Positions 21,709 through 33,953 of a DNA stretch of 64,000 nucleotides are shown piece by piece (the first letter of the stretch is position 1; the number at the start of each line of letters is the position of its first letter). Source of the DNA: Rostrohypoxylon terebratum (taxonomy: Eukaryota; Ascomycota; Sordariomycetes; Xylariales; Hypoxylaceae); contig MU385880.1 of assembly GCA_022497145.1 (NCBI GenBank), positions 248,001 through 312,000 of the forward strand. Reading direction: 5' to 3'. Both the position numbers and the translations under genes were made by a program. A model generated the notes under the pieces. The model did not search any database. It saw nothing but the letters and a program-made list of their open reading frames with translations, and was not told the origin of the DNA.

Positions 21709-23781
21709 AGTGCACAGTCTCCGCATCCAACATTAATTAGACGGTCTTAATGTTGAGGCGATACGTTCCGTCCATATTTCTTACATTTTGATCTTCTGGC
21801 CTTTTCCTTGCATCTACTCAGTCGTCACCTTACTACCCGCAATTAAACTTGTATTAAAATGTCACATAGAATGAACGGCCTAAAAGTCTTAGACAGGATA
21901 CCCCTCTTTCGAACGAAATCGCTTGCCACAACTGGAGTCATGGGATCAGATTATGCGTACTATACTAGGAAAAGACCTGTTAAAGATGACGAACCTCTTC
22001 ACTGTAGGCTCTAAGATTGTTTCTGTCAATCGCGTTTGTATTTGGGAGGGAGTGTATGGAGTGTATAGGTGCCTTTATTATAGACATCACATTGATCATT
22101 TCATGATCAGGTGTGGCGTTTGGCGTTGAGGACTTTGCTTTCGGTAGGCGTCTGAGACCTTCCCTGGGAGGAACATGACTCATTCGGATATGTCTACGGA
22201 CAGGGAAAAAAAGAGAGAATAAGGGAAAATATTTCGGAAAAGAAGAAGTGGCGGCGGTGGGCGATAAACCTTGTCGGATATAGCTGGCGCTGCGTATCTG
22301 TATGATCACGTGTGTGTGTGATGTATTAATTGGTCTCTTCTCCAACGAAACTCGAACTGTAGGGCTGCGGGCTTAGATAGCTCCCTTAGCTCCCTTACGG
22401 ATTATGAATACGATGATTTGTTTTTTTTCGCGTTAATTTTTGATGCTCTCTTCTTTCTCTCAAAGCAAAGTACTAATGTAGGTAGGTAGGTAGGTAGGTA
22501 GGTAGTACTAATTAGTAGTCGGTTAATAACTAATACACGTACGAAGTATGCTGCAAGTCTTAATCGGTTTCTACTACTATAGCTGTGTAGGACCTTGACG
22601 AACGGAAAAGACCCTGGAGGGCATGTTCATTTCTTCCCTTCCGATTGGTTTGTAGTTGGAATGGTGTCTCGATTAGGAAAGTGGCTAAGACAACCTTAAG
22701 AAGCCGCCGTGGGGACCCAAGACCGGCAACACAGGAACTATCCTAGTAAAAATACCTACCAAGATCCGGGGTACCAAGGGTCGCATGCGGTGTCAATGTC
22801 TAAGTCAATGCCAGGGCTATGAACGACGATCCTAGCACTGATTTTCTGACATTTTGATGTTTTTTTTTTCAATTGAAGATTGCCTGTGGTTCCCCGTGCT
22901 TGGAGGTCCCCACTTGGCTCTGTACCATCAAAGCCCGCGCGGCATGTGTTAAATGCTTAGAGGTTGTGATCGATAAGGAAAATGAGCTACGCATCGAACA
23001 CTTTGCGCAACCTGAGGCACGACACATGATGGCTTCTTGCTGGATTCCCTAATCAAGCTTGAAGCATGACAAGTGGCCGTCAGAGCATTGTGGTCTTCTA
23101 TTTGCCAATGGATATTTCGAAGATTGCTCGGGTGTTCTGTAGAGATCTGGTTTGAATCCCGAATGCAGGGAGGGATGGATAGGCTGAACAAGAGCTCTTC
23201 GCGAGTAGCAAGCCACATGTCATCGCATCTTCAATAAACATACCTATATCGTAGACTGGTTGTGAGGTTTATCTCTTGGTTCAGTTTGCCGAGCTGGATT
23301 GTTGAACCACCCCGCGCAAGGGACGGGAGTCTTATCAACAAAAATATATGTACATAGGCAAACGACATGGACTGTAATACGTCGACAGATGGCTGGCTAC
23401 ATGAATCGGCTTAATAAAGATAGGACCTGCGACTTGGCATAGCATCCACGTCTAACATCTCTCCAACTTGTCTTTGCTCAGTTCTGACTCAAGACCCAGA
23501 CCTGACGTAGGTTTCGGGCTGGTGCCTCCCAGAGACAAACGGCACGTAATAAGCTCGGAGGCAAAGCTTGGATCCTAAGGGCCATTGATTTCCTGACAGC
23601 TTGTGGAAAGTTTATAAAGCTTTGCGAAAGCTGTCACGGCGCTAACCGCAAAGCATAATTCCCATAGCAAAGCTGCCTGATTATGACCTGGTCTGGTGAC
23701 CTAGGGCTGTCAGCAAAAAATATCTAAAGGTAAAAGCCAAGCCACAAAAACGCGGATTCCAAAATCGAAATCCAGGGAAGC
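21709..23781. other. 2.1 kb intergenic region
   Basis: 3' flank of the regulator and 5' flank of the HAD hydrolase gene. It holds a GTAG tetranucleotide run and poly-T tracts. No frame with coding character is visible. Confidence 0.6.
22477..22506. repeat. (GTAG)n microsatellite
   Basis: About seven copies of GTAG/TAGG, matching the TAGGTAGG-type simple sequence seen at several intergenic sites in this window. Confidence 0.95.
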
Positions 23782-24840
23782 ATGGCTCCGTTTAAAGAGC
23801 GCGCGGTCGCGTTCGCCTTCGACATCGACGGCGTGCTTGTTAAGGGAAAGAAGCCTCTTCCAGGAGCCAGAGACGCTGTCGAGTTATTGCAACGCAAAAA
23901 TGTACCGTTCATGTTCTTGACAAATGGTGGTGGGCACACAGAAGAAGCCCATGTCGAGAAAATTGGACAGAGACTTGGCCTCACATTCAGCCCCAAACAA
24001 TTCGTACAGTCACATACCCCCTACTTCGATCTCGTTCCGGAATATGGCGACAAGATGATTTTGGTTCTTGGAGGACACGGCCACCATATTCGAGGGGTCG
24101 CACATGCATACGGCTTCAAGAATGTTGTCACCTCGTCTGACATCGTAGCTACTTGTAAAACCATCCACGCATTTCCCGAGATAACAAAATACCACCACGA
24201 CGAGTATGGCATCGAGCGCCCAGAACTGCTCACAACACCTATATCCGCCATCTTATGTTGGAGCTCGCCACGAGATTGGTATCTCGATCTCCAACTCGTC
24301 CAGGATCTCCTTCTCTCCAGCGGTGGCATCGTCGGGACAGTTTCAAAGAAGAACGGGGACACCTCATTACCCAATAACGGGTACCTTCAAGACGGGCAGC
24401 CGAAACTCTTCTTCTGCAACCCGGACTTCGAGTGGTGCACAGAACACGAGCATCCACGGCTCGCCCAAGGCGCGTTCAAGGAGGCCTTAGGAGTGATCTG
24501 GAAATTCAAGACGGGCACGGGCCTGGAGTACACGCGATTCGGCAAGCCGACTGAGGCTACGTACGTGTACGCCGAACGGGTTCTCCGCGAATATAGCAAA
24601 AGCCTGGACCCTTCGCGGGAGATCGGCACGGTTTACATGATCGGCGATAACCCTGAGAGCGACATCGCGGGCGCGAACTTGTTTCGGTCGGAGCACGGCA
24701 TCGAGTGGAGGAGCATCTTGGTCGAGACGGGCGTCTATATCGCCGGCTCCGTTCCCAAACACCAGCCATATCACACCGTCAAAAATGTCATGGAGGCTGT
24801 GGAGTGGGCGTTGAAGAAGGGTGGATCGTTAATGAACTGA
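23782..24840 (+). CDS. HAD-superfamily class IIA hydrolase (CECR5/HDHD5-like)
   Basis: A single exon encodes 352 residues. Motif I is FDIDGVLVKG (residues 13-22), where the first Asp is the nucleophile and the second the general acid. The segment MFLTNGGG is motif II of the class IIA (NagD-like, C2 cap) branch, and GDNPESDIAGAN near residue 293 carries the metal-binding acidic motif IV. The length and the C-terminal pattern SILVETGVY match the CECR5/HDHD5 group, which includes the yeast mitochondrial protein Ykr070w. The physiological substrate of this group is not known to me; a small phosphate ester is likely. No intron is needed, and the start MAPFKERAVAFAFDIDGV places motif I right at the N-terminus, as usual. 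Confidence 0.9.
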   Translation: MAPFKERAVAFAFDIDGVLVKGKKPLPGARDAVELLQRKNVPFMFLTNGGGHTEEAHVEKIGQRLGLTFSPKQFVQSHTPYFDLVPEYGDKMILVLGGHGHHIRGVAHAYGFKNVVTSSDIVATCKTIHAFPEITKYHHDEYGIERPELLTTPISAILCWSSPRDWYLDLQLVQDLLLSSGGIVGTVSKKNGDTSLPNNGYLQDGQPKLFFCNPDFEWCTEHEHPRLAQGAFKEALGVIWKFKTGTGLEYTRFGKPTEATYVYAERVLREYSKSLDPSREIGTVYMIGDNPESDIAGANLFRSEHGIEWRSILVETGVYIAGSVPKHQPYHTVKNVMEAVEWALKKGGSLMN

Positions 24841-25737
24841 GCCCTATCGGCACGGCGGCAACGAAAGGGAATTCGTGTATTTTGGGTCGTTGAGACATGG
24901 ATGAGGCTGACCTGGAATCTTCGTCTCTCCTATCTGCCTATCTGTTTAGACCTGTACTGTAACCCTGTTTCGATCCTGGATCGTGGAGGAGTTTGACTTT
25001 GGAAACCCACGAAGAAAGCACGCATGAGGTTCGTTCGGTTGGAAATTCTTTGGTCACCAACTTGGGTCCGCATTCTACAGCAAACTGTCTGATGATATAC
25101 CTACAATCGTAGCATGCAGCGATCTTGAGATGGAGAACAGACCTGGAGACCTCCTTGTTTTCGGTGCGGGGTTAAAATCTAGATCTTAAGACTTAATTTA
25201 AGTAGATATAATACGAAGTAGATATCATGAGACATGAGTATCTTAATTTTCGGTAGGCTTTATTTATTAATGAGTTCGACTTCATCCTCATCTCTCCTTT
25301 CCGGGCAGGGATGTAATAAAAAGGAATAAAAATGATTAAGACGGGTAAATTGCCCTGAAGCACCATCTTATAAAGATAATTGTGTACTGGTACTAGTAGT
25401 AGGTACAATACGTGGGGATGTCCGTGATGGTTAGGACCGTTAGGTACATACATACATAGTAGTAGTGTTAAATTGTTAATGGATCATGCTTGCACAGCCA
25501 CATGTGGCTAGGCAGGTTAGCAAGCTCTCAGGCTCAGGCTCTCAGACACTTGCAAACAAGCGTGCAACTCGCAACTAGCAACTTCTGAGTTGGAGTTGTT
25601 TGTACGTACTATTCTCAACATTTATGGAAGTTGCGCAGGGGTTGTGAGCTTCAGCGTCTCGATACTTCTTTCGCCACATATGCGATTATAATATGCAAAG
25701 GGACTCAACTACTAGTTATCATAGGTGGCGGGTCATC
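24841..25737. other. 0.9 kb intergenic region
   Basis: Between two plus-strand genes. It is AT-rich with short GGCT and TACATACATAC simple sequence, and no supported gene. Confidence 0.6.
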
Positions 25738-26058
25738 ATGTCTTCCAATCAAGTCTCAACTCCAAGTCAGCCCTCAGCGCGTCCAGCACCAGCACCAACA
25801 CCAAAGACTAATACACAAACCATGACAACAGCAACCACCAATCCGAAACCGCCAACGCGTGGTGCAATCGTGATGAAGACAGCTCCTAACAAAGCGCAAC
25901 TGTCTACAACACAACCTATACAACCAGCACCCGCTCCCGCACCCGCGCCCGCACCCGCGCCTGCATCCGCGCCTACACCTACACCTGCGTCCGCGCCCAC
26001 ATCTGCAACTGCAACTGCGCCAGCACCAGCACCAGCGCCAGCACCGACATCGACACCA

Positions 26059-26112
<54 letters not shown>

Positions 26113-27665
26113 CGTCCGATACGACCGGCACAACCACAAGTTAGACATCTCAAATCATTAACTAGCCGGTTAACGGATCGCTAACATTAATTGTATAGCT
26201 AAAATTCCCTGTAGATTATGTCCCTGCATACATCAGTCCCCAGAATCAACCTCCCAGACGTGGACGACCTCCTAATGGAACCGGGCCCAAAAACCAGCGC
26301 AATGGTTTTAATTCAAGCGCAACTACGGCTATGACATCTAAGCATTACGCTTCCCGGGTAGCGAAGGAGGAAGAAGACAGACGGAAAAACTTCTATAACA
26401 TTTTGGGAGACCTAGATCCGTTTAAGGGGACGCCTAAGGAATTTATTCATCTCCTAGTAAGATCTGCCATGCGCGATGAGGAGATAGCCAAAGCCATCCG
26501 TCGATTGAATGATGAGAGGTTGCAAGATCCAAGCTCATGGACGCCCGTGAGGCCATACGATCCGAGTTCAGCACAACCCGCTCTGGCACTGAATCACCAA
26601 TTCGGAACACCTGATCAACAACAGCAGAATCAGCACTCACAACAACCCATACCCAACACAGTGCCTGGGTATGGATCACAACATATACCACAACCAAGTG
26701 TATATTATGTCTACCCTTCCCCGACACCAGGCCAGCCCTTTCAAGTAATACCGGGACCGGTGTACGGTTCACCAGCACCTAATATGCATCCTCCGTATCC
26801 CCAGCCTCAATCATCGCCTGGGATAGATGCTCCACCACAACCTCCCATTCCTTATGCTTCAGGAGCACCACAGGGTCAACCCGGAATTCCACCAGCGCCT
26901 AAAGTGGCCGCCAGTACTAACCAAACCCCCCATCCATCCCTCCCTCCACAGTCTTACCCTCAGCAACCTTCCACACAACCCGCTGCGCCTAAACAAAACA
27001 AAATCGGAACAGGCCGGAACGCCAGCACAGGTCGTCGCTCAAATTCAAGCGACGCCAGCAACACAAATTCGTTTCATACTGCCATTGTAATCGATGATGC
27101 TGACGAAAATGAGGATAACGGACCTAATGGTGGTGGCGATGACAACGTAAATGACGGGATTGAAGACGGCCCTGATGACATGGATTCCGACGACCAAGAT
27201 GCAGGAAGTAAGGAACCATCGTGTAATTTCACATGGGTGGTAGATAAAACCGAGACCCTATTGGGATGGACCGGCACATACGAAAAGGAATCTGGAACCC
27301 GGCAAGATACTATAGGACAAGCCACAGCTGTGAAACTCCAGAAGCTCCTCAAGAGGCTAAACGCCATGGTTGAAAAGAGCTCTACCTTCCGCAACCGAGT
27401 TCACATCTTGACGATAATGCGTGAGGTCATATCAGCAACCTTGGATACCGACTCCCGCGTAGGCATCTCGTGTCGGCGGAATGCTAAGGAATTTGACGAC
27501 TTGTTCGTGGAGGCTGTAAGAAAATTGTCGCCGAAACACAGACAGGGACTGAAATCATTTGAGGACGGCAAATGGATGACGGAGTTGGAAACGCTTGTCG
27601 ATGAGGCTAATCGGCAATCCTTGTTCCCACGCCTCGCGGAAGTGTCTGCTTTACTGGATTCATAA
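25738..27665 (+). CDS. Unknown Pro/Ala/Thr-rich protein with AT-hook-like motif
   Basis: Exons 25738-26139 and 26199-27665 encode 622 residues. The 59 nt intron has a GTTAGA donor, a GCTAAC branch site and a TATAG acceptor, joining PAQPQ to LKFPVDYV in phase. An in-frame ATG at 25693 is an alternative start. Residues about 60-130 are a low-complexity Ala-Pro then Thr-Pro run encoded by hexanucleotide repeats. RRGRPPNG near residue 155 resembles an AT-hook. A charged segment (KEEEDRRKNFYNILGDLDPF) follows, then a Pro/Gln-rich linker, an acidic Asp/Asn-rich stretch, and a compact-looking C-terminal 140 residues from about TETLLGWTGTYEKESG to the end. I do not recognise the folded parts. A chromatin or transcription role is a guess from composition only. 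Confidence 0.75.
25921..26115. repeat. Compound hexanucleotide repeat inside coding sequence
   Basis: CCCGCA/CCAGCA-type units encode Ala-Pro repeats, followed by a cleaner ACCGAC array at about 26046-26112 encoding Thr-Pro. The array keeps all six frames open, which explains spurious antisense Gly-Val and Cys-Arg frames. Confidence 0.95.
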
Positions 27666-29454
27666 ATACCTCCTACCTACGAAGTACATCCATGGATATG
27701 TCGGAGGGGCACGGACCTAGGATAGGACATTTCCTTGTCTGTACGAGATACCCCTTTGCTTTTATGTCTTGGGCTATTGGGTGGCGTCACGATAAGGAGT
27801 GATATGTGGAGGATTAGGTAGCATGGCGAAGTAATTTCGAAGCCTTATACTAGTACTCGTTGATAGGCGTTATTTCTAAAGATAGTCGTTCTACACATGA
27901 GACTATGAATCAATTTCAAACTCTGTACTGAAATCTCAATCCCGATTGTTCGCACGGCATACCCTGCGATGATGACACAAACACGCTATTAATGTAGGTA
28001 ATACAACTAGGTAATAAGTCGAGTATCCTCTCAAATCATACCCTGATTCACAATAGCCTTTATTTTTCAAAGTCCTAATTGGCGGCTACTTTAAGCTACA
28101 TATGTAGGCAGATCTTATAGATAATGGACAGCATTAATAAGAGGGTCCCTCAAGTAACCTACCAGTCTACTAGGTAGGCTAAGGCTGCACCAGGGCTGCA
28201 CTTAAGCAAATAGACTCTTGTCGGTGAGTTGTCCAATGGGGTTTTCTTCCCTATGATCTTTCGCTTTTAAGGCCTCTCCTAAACCCTGGAGTTGCTAAGA
28301 TTAAATTTCTGAAAATGTGAATAGCCCTTGGAAGGATTAATACTATATAAGATCAAGTCGATGAAGAATAAAAAGCAGATATTACCTAATGTCTCATGTG
28401 ACGAAAGAGAGACGATGACGATAGAGGGGCAGGGGTCAGTGACCACCTGGGCAGGGGATAGCCATCCTAAAAGTTACGCAGTAAAAGCTGGCAGCTGGAC
28501 TGATCACTGAATGATCACTGAGCTAGACAAACTAGACGAAGTAGGGCGGTGAATAGTTGCCTGAAGTTACCTAGAGTACACACTATTATGGGACCTCACC
28601 CTTGTTTAGGCCAGCCCAACTTGTGCCTTGCACCATTTGCCTGAACTGATGAGCGATGGGTACATGCATGATGTACACGTGACCTGCTTTCTTGATAGCA
28701 CATGCCTTTTCCACACTTAGTAGTAATAGTTAGTATTACCTAAGTAGCACCTACCTATGTAACTAACGTGAAAAAAAAGTGAAAAAAAAAACTTCAAATT
28801 TATTCACTAGTAATCACGGTGAAGTTTCTTAACACTCCTTATTTTCCTCCGCAATACGTCAATTTATCCCCCCTTTTTACAACTTGAATGCAAAACAAAA
28901 ATTGGCGTCGATCGTACCTAAAGTAAACAAAATCTACCTATCATTTAGCGTCTGGTGTTCATTCTACAGTGAACGTTCAGCGCACCAACCACGTGCAGAT
29001 AAACGATAAGCCACCTGGCAGCTTCGACCACTGGGCAAGATTCAGGTCTGTCAAGTGGGAAACCTTCGCCTAGGAAATAAACTCTTAGGTTAGCTTAGCT
29101 CTTATTAGGGCCACCTCGATCAAAAAATTAAAATCTTGCTTAGGGAAGCACGACGGACGAAAGAACAGACATCCTTGAACTTAACCCCTCTCTTCCCGAC
29201 GCGACGAACGATTTTTCCAACAAACTTCATAAACTTATCGCCGATGATTTCATTCGATTTCACTACCTCGTCGTGACGCGCTCCTATCGATCCCATCGAA
29301 TCTCATCGATATCGATATAATCCTCGCAAGCCCGGACCTCAACAATTTCCAGATACGCCATCTCCCAACTCTGCAAAAACCACCAAATATTATAGCCAGC
29401 CCTGGCCCAACGCCTCGCTAGCTCGGCGCGGCAGCAGCCACCACTAACGCGCTC
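27666..29454. other. 1.8 kb intergenic region
   Basis: No supported gene. It is AT-rich with short A-tracts near 28770-28790. The last 300 bp are CG-dinucleotide- and pyrimidine-rich, with repeated ATCGAT words, likely the ICE2 promoter and leader. Confidence 0.6.
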
Positions 29455-30809
29455 ATGTGGTGGTTCTTTCGCATCGTCTCCAGTTCCATCTTCTTACTGA
29501 TCATAGTACTGTCTATACCTGTCTCCTTCGATGTAGGTGGACGCGATAGTGGGCTGGCTTACAGCCTCTCTCTATTCCTATTCTACCTCTTCTACAGCGC
29601 CATCAAGCTAGCTACTCCCGAGAACTCGCGCGTACGATGGGCTTTTACCAAGCTTCTTCAAACCGCCCAATGGGTCATCATCCCCACGCTCCTGATCTGG
29701 TCTCTTCACAACTTCGCCGTTGATGCCAACAACACCGATTGGGTATCGAGAACGATTGGCGGCTTCGGAACGCAGAAACACAGCACCTGGACTGATTGGT
29801 TTTTCGGCAATGGTGGCCTGGTAGAATCAGTCACACTCGGCGGTTGGGACAAGACTTTGCGCTACTCTAGCCCTGTTTTCCAACTTGCCGAGGGATTCTG
29901 CACGTTGCTGGTCATCCAGGCTGCAGGCTGGATTTCGCGGGAGCTCGTGAACCGCGGAAGAAGCGATACATGGGTCGTGCGTATTATTCTATCTGCCACT
30001 AATTGGCTTCTATCTTGCCCACTACTGACGTTTACCAGCTCATTCTTCTCATTTTATCGGCCTCCATCATCGCTAGCTCCGTATACTTCTTATGGCGGGT
30101 CGCATTGTTCCCCTCTATCAACAATGTCGATGCGATTCTCATCGGCGTGACCGTCACATCCGCAATTTTCCTAGGGGCCATAGGAATTAGTACTGGCCGT
30201 GGAAATCCAGTCGAGTCTTCCCTACTATTCGCCTACGTTGTCCTATGCGTCTATCAGATATTTACAGATTATGTCCAATCACCAGAGGCCCAAGCCGCCG
30301 CTGCGGAGCAGGCCGCCAATCAACCAGAATTCCCACCTCTTCCACCTATCATCATGGCAAGCTACTCAACTCTTCTCCACCTGTTTAACTTCCTACCTTC
30401 GGCCGTCTACTCTTCATTGAGCTTTCTATATGCGGCATTCCAGACTATTGCGCCTTCCGTTATGATCTCTCTCGTGTATCGATTGATCGTCTTCTATTGC
30501 GCAACTCGTATCATCCCAGCAGTGCGAGAGTCAGGTATTGCGGCTCTCATAAATGAGCCTTCTTTCGATGATTCTGACGACGCAAACCGTCTATTAGGTT
30601 TCCTGTCTTGGTTCTCGCCCTCAATACTAATCGCCGTCTACACGAGTCTCTTACTACAGCATTTTTCTGCCAGCGACGGCGACGAAGGTTGGACACTCCG
30701 ACACGGAGATGCAGGAGGCAACACCTGGCGCTGGGTTAATGTTGCCGCTACGATGATTCTATATGCCAACGAACTACGTATAGGCAACGAACATCTCAAG
30801 ACCGACTAA
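29455..30809 (+). CDS. ICE2: Ice2-family ER membrane protein
   Basis: Exons 29455-29976 and 30039-30809 encode 430 residues; the 62 nt intron has a GTGCGT donor, a CTGAC branch site and a CAG acceptor. The protein is strongly hydrophobic, with about eight membrane segments. The opening MWWFFRIVSSSIFLLIIVL and the segments SFDVGGRDSGLAYSLSLF and FQLAEGFCTLLVIQAAGW are the features by which I recognise the Ice2 family. In yeast, Ice2 is an integral ER protein needed for cortical ER inheritance and lipid-driven ER membrane growth. The C-terminus (NEHLKTD) is short and cytosolic-looking. Alternative families of polytopic ER proteins are less likely. Recognition is from memory of family patterns rather than a search. 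Confidence 0.82.
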
Positions 30810-31719
30810 GCAATATTAGCCATGGGTCTTTGTTAGGCAAAGAGTACGGTGTCTTTTTTTACCTGTGGTTTGTCGCAGATCTGCAACGACAGGCGACGGA
30901 GAACCTCGGGAGGATTGTCGCATATATTTCGACGTTTGTCGATGATTGTCGTGGTCGATTGTTGGTAGCAGCATTGGGCATTGGAAGGTCGTTGGCTTAG
31001 GAAACGAAGGTTTACAGCACTTGGCGTTAAGGGGCATTGGGGACAGTATACCATTCCATTGAATTCGACCATTTTATTTGTTGCAGCAAAACAGCACCAG
31101 CGCCTTACCAAGCCAGGCGTTCCGTGCATCTGTGGGGAGTTAACACGCAATCTAGGCATTTATAGAGTAAGTTGACAGACTGCCTGCTAGGGGGAAGGGA
31201 GTAGCCCATCTAGGGGAAATGTGACCTATCCCATTTCAAGAAAAAAAATCTCATTATTACAAAATACCTAGGTCCTACCTACTCCTCGACCTGTCAAATA
31301 CACCTCATAAAATACGCCATTTGAAGGTAGGTACTACGTAGGTAAATTTCTAGTATGCCTTGGAGTCCCCAGCCCCTCCCATTAAACCTGCCATTAAAAA
31401 TCTCAGCCGCGGTATACATGCAGCGCCTATCATATGCAATGTAACGTCGAGAGCCTCGTCTGTGATGTGGCGCAGGTTTGTAGGTCTTGCAGATGGAAAG
31501 ATGGAGACCCGCTTAGCGATAATAATAACGGCAGGCTCTGCGACAAGCAGATATCCAAGTCATTTCTCCTCCCACTCATTATATTCACACCATTTTCCTT
31601 CTCTCTCCTCTCATTGTCCAGCGTGCATTCTATGTTAATATTTCACCTTCCGCTCTCATTTAGAATACCAGCGGCTGCGTGTCTGTGGACGTTATTTGCA
31701 CCGATTGTGGTCTAATATT
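30810..31719. other. 0.9 kb intergenic region
   Basis: Between ICE2 and the CorA-like gene. A CCTAGG-containing word lies at 31267-31276. Short open frames lack coding character. Confidence 0.6.
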
Positions 31720-33953
31720 ATGAATTGGGTTAAGCGAGTTCAGACGACTATATACGGCGATGAGAAGAAAAACTCCACTGTCTACGATCTAACTAAAGTA
31801 GATCCCAATTTACTGATTCCGGATAGAAAACTGGAAAAACATTTTGATTATGATGACTACGAGAATGGAGACATATACCAAAATCCACCTTCCAAACATG
31901 CACAGGAATGGGAGACCTTGGAGACGACCAATGCGTATGTGTTCCTTATTGGACATGCTTGATCCTCAGGTTTATAGCTGACGAGCTCGAAGGGAGAAGA
32001 TGCCGTATCTCATGCATATAAAATCTTTGTCTATGGGTGTATGTAATATCCAGGGTCCATCTCATCGACTTTTGCGCCCTCATTGGCTTGATTATTTATG
32101 AGAATGTTCCTCTGGCCATGTTGGCACTCTTATTCATGACAAATTTTCTTAGAGAATCAACCGCTAACTGCTGTATGAAGTGGCCTCATCTTCGATATCT
32201 CGCGGAATGGATGGAGGTGACAACGTCGCCCACCAAATGGCAGCTTATTCGCAAATTACAAGACCCTGAGCTGGAAAGGGTTCGGAGAGAGAGGGCTCGG
32301 CGAACTAAAATCAAGGCTATTGATTTTGTTTCAGGCCAGCCAGTTACCAATAAGAATATGCATGACATTGGGAGCCCCGATGAACTGTCGCGGCATCTAG
32401 AACAACCTGGGGTCCCGGGTACCACTCGACTATATATCGTTGAGGATCTTTCACGCGACGTTATCGAGCGTTTGGGTTCAAAGCTTGATATCGACCCCCT
32501 CTTCTTTCGAGAGCATATAAATGATTACACTTGGTATAATGCTCGAGATCCATGGGTCGAACTTCCCGACCTGGACGTTGTTTCGCGATCCCGGCCATAC
32601 TTCCGCCTCATGTACATGCAGCCACGGTACTTTACGAGCCGGGACAGCTTTGACGATGCACGCAAACAAGCTGGATTTTTCAACGTGCTTAGAAGACTTG
32701 ATGAAGATAACGAGCATGAATCCTTATTTGATGATAAGTCGGCAACGATCGCTCTTGTTAGAAGCAAGACATCCTTTTGGATCAGACCGTCTAATGATAC
32801 GCAGTCGGCTATTGGTGAGTCATCTCTTGCCTATGTTGTGTATATATTGCTCACCATCTAGGGGTCTTGCTCGTCGATCCTTCGATCACGGAGGGGTTCC
32901 CTCTTTGGAAAGGATACCGCCCCTTTAAAAATTCGCCTGCCTTTTCAGACAAAACGCCCTTCCAAGTCCCGCCGCGGACCAGTCTCTTCGACGACTTGAT
33001 CTTCTGGATTACACAGACATCACAGGAGGATATAGACGCTATAGAACACAATCCTAGCGCGATGTCCTTCCGGATACTGCAGATTATATGCGCGGAGGTG
33101 AGTAAAATATGGAGATATTCATTATTTCTCATAATTGCTTCGAAATCCAGCTCTTGGTCGCTTTCTTCTAGAATTGACAGTTGACCAAGTATCCAATTGC
33201 CCACTCAAAGATTAAGATCAGTCGCCGATAGCAATAACTAATTTGATATATCACAGTGGCTGACGTTAAGTCGTTACATCACCTCACGTCTGGGACAGAT
33301 CGAATGGGAGATCGAGAAACCAGATCTCTTCCAGGTCAAGAAACCGGACCTCCAGGATTCCATCAACTTCAACACATCGCTCAAGAAGCTGCACACGTGG
33401 CGCCGCCGCCTTCCGATTTACAAGGCAATGGTGGCAGATACCCAGGCCAGGATCTTCCCAGCGCATGAATCCGGCACCGACCGCAAGGGCTGCATCACCG
33501 ACTTGAAGAAAGACTTCCAGATCGTGGCGGGGCATTTCGACGACCTGCTTTCGCGGACGGAGCGCATCGCGACCGTGGCTACCGCCGTGACGGCGATCGA
33601 GGAGAGCCGGCGCGCCATCGAGCAGAACAAGACTCTGGGACGACTCACCTATCTAGCGGTCATTTTCGCGCCCCTGAGTTTTGTGTCGAGCTTCTTCAGC
33701 ATGTCGACGGACCTCGCGGGATTGACTCAGACTATATGGGTAGTGAGTATCATGGAACTCCTCATTGAGTTGACTGGAGAATGAGCTAACACGTCGCTAG
33801 TACTTCTGTGTCGCCGTACCTATCAGTTTCTTCGTCTTTCTGCTGGTCGACAAGAATTGGTCGAACAACATGCAGGGCGCGTATAATAAGACCAAGGAGG
33901 CTAAACATATTACAGCCAAGTTACATATTCAACAACATCATCCAAAGAGCTGA
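31720..33953 (+). CDS. CorA-like Mg2+ transporter-domain protein
   Basis: Five exons, 31720-31934, 32054-32814, 32862-33097, 33257-33742 and 33801-33953, encode 616 residues. The start MNWVKRVQ is chosen over an in-frame ATG eight codons upstream. The long cytosolic N-terminal part carries repeated charged helices, and a coiled-coil-like stretch (AVTAIEESRRAIEQNKTLGRL) leads into two C-terminal membrane helices, LAVIFAPLSFVSSFFSM and YFCVAVPISFFVFLLVD. This two-helix ending is the CorA (PF01544) architecture. The usual GMN loop motif after the first helix reads FSMS here, as in many divergent fungal CorA-domain proteins, so Mg2+ transport is not assured. Exon 1 to 2 joining (TTNA to VHLIDFCA) is the least certain junction. 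The neighbours give no functional hint. Confidence 0.8.

Noticed and set aside
23140..23165. Second tRNA-like word GGTTTGAATCCC
   Set aside because: Departs from the B-box consensus and lacks cloverleaf arms on either side.
25767..26153. Antisense Gly-Val and Cys-Arg repeat proteins
   Set aside because: Produced by the hexanucleotide repeat, which keeps all frames open; the plus-strand spliced gene explains the region.
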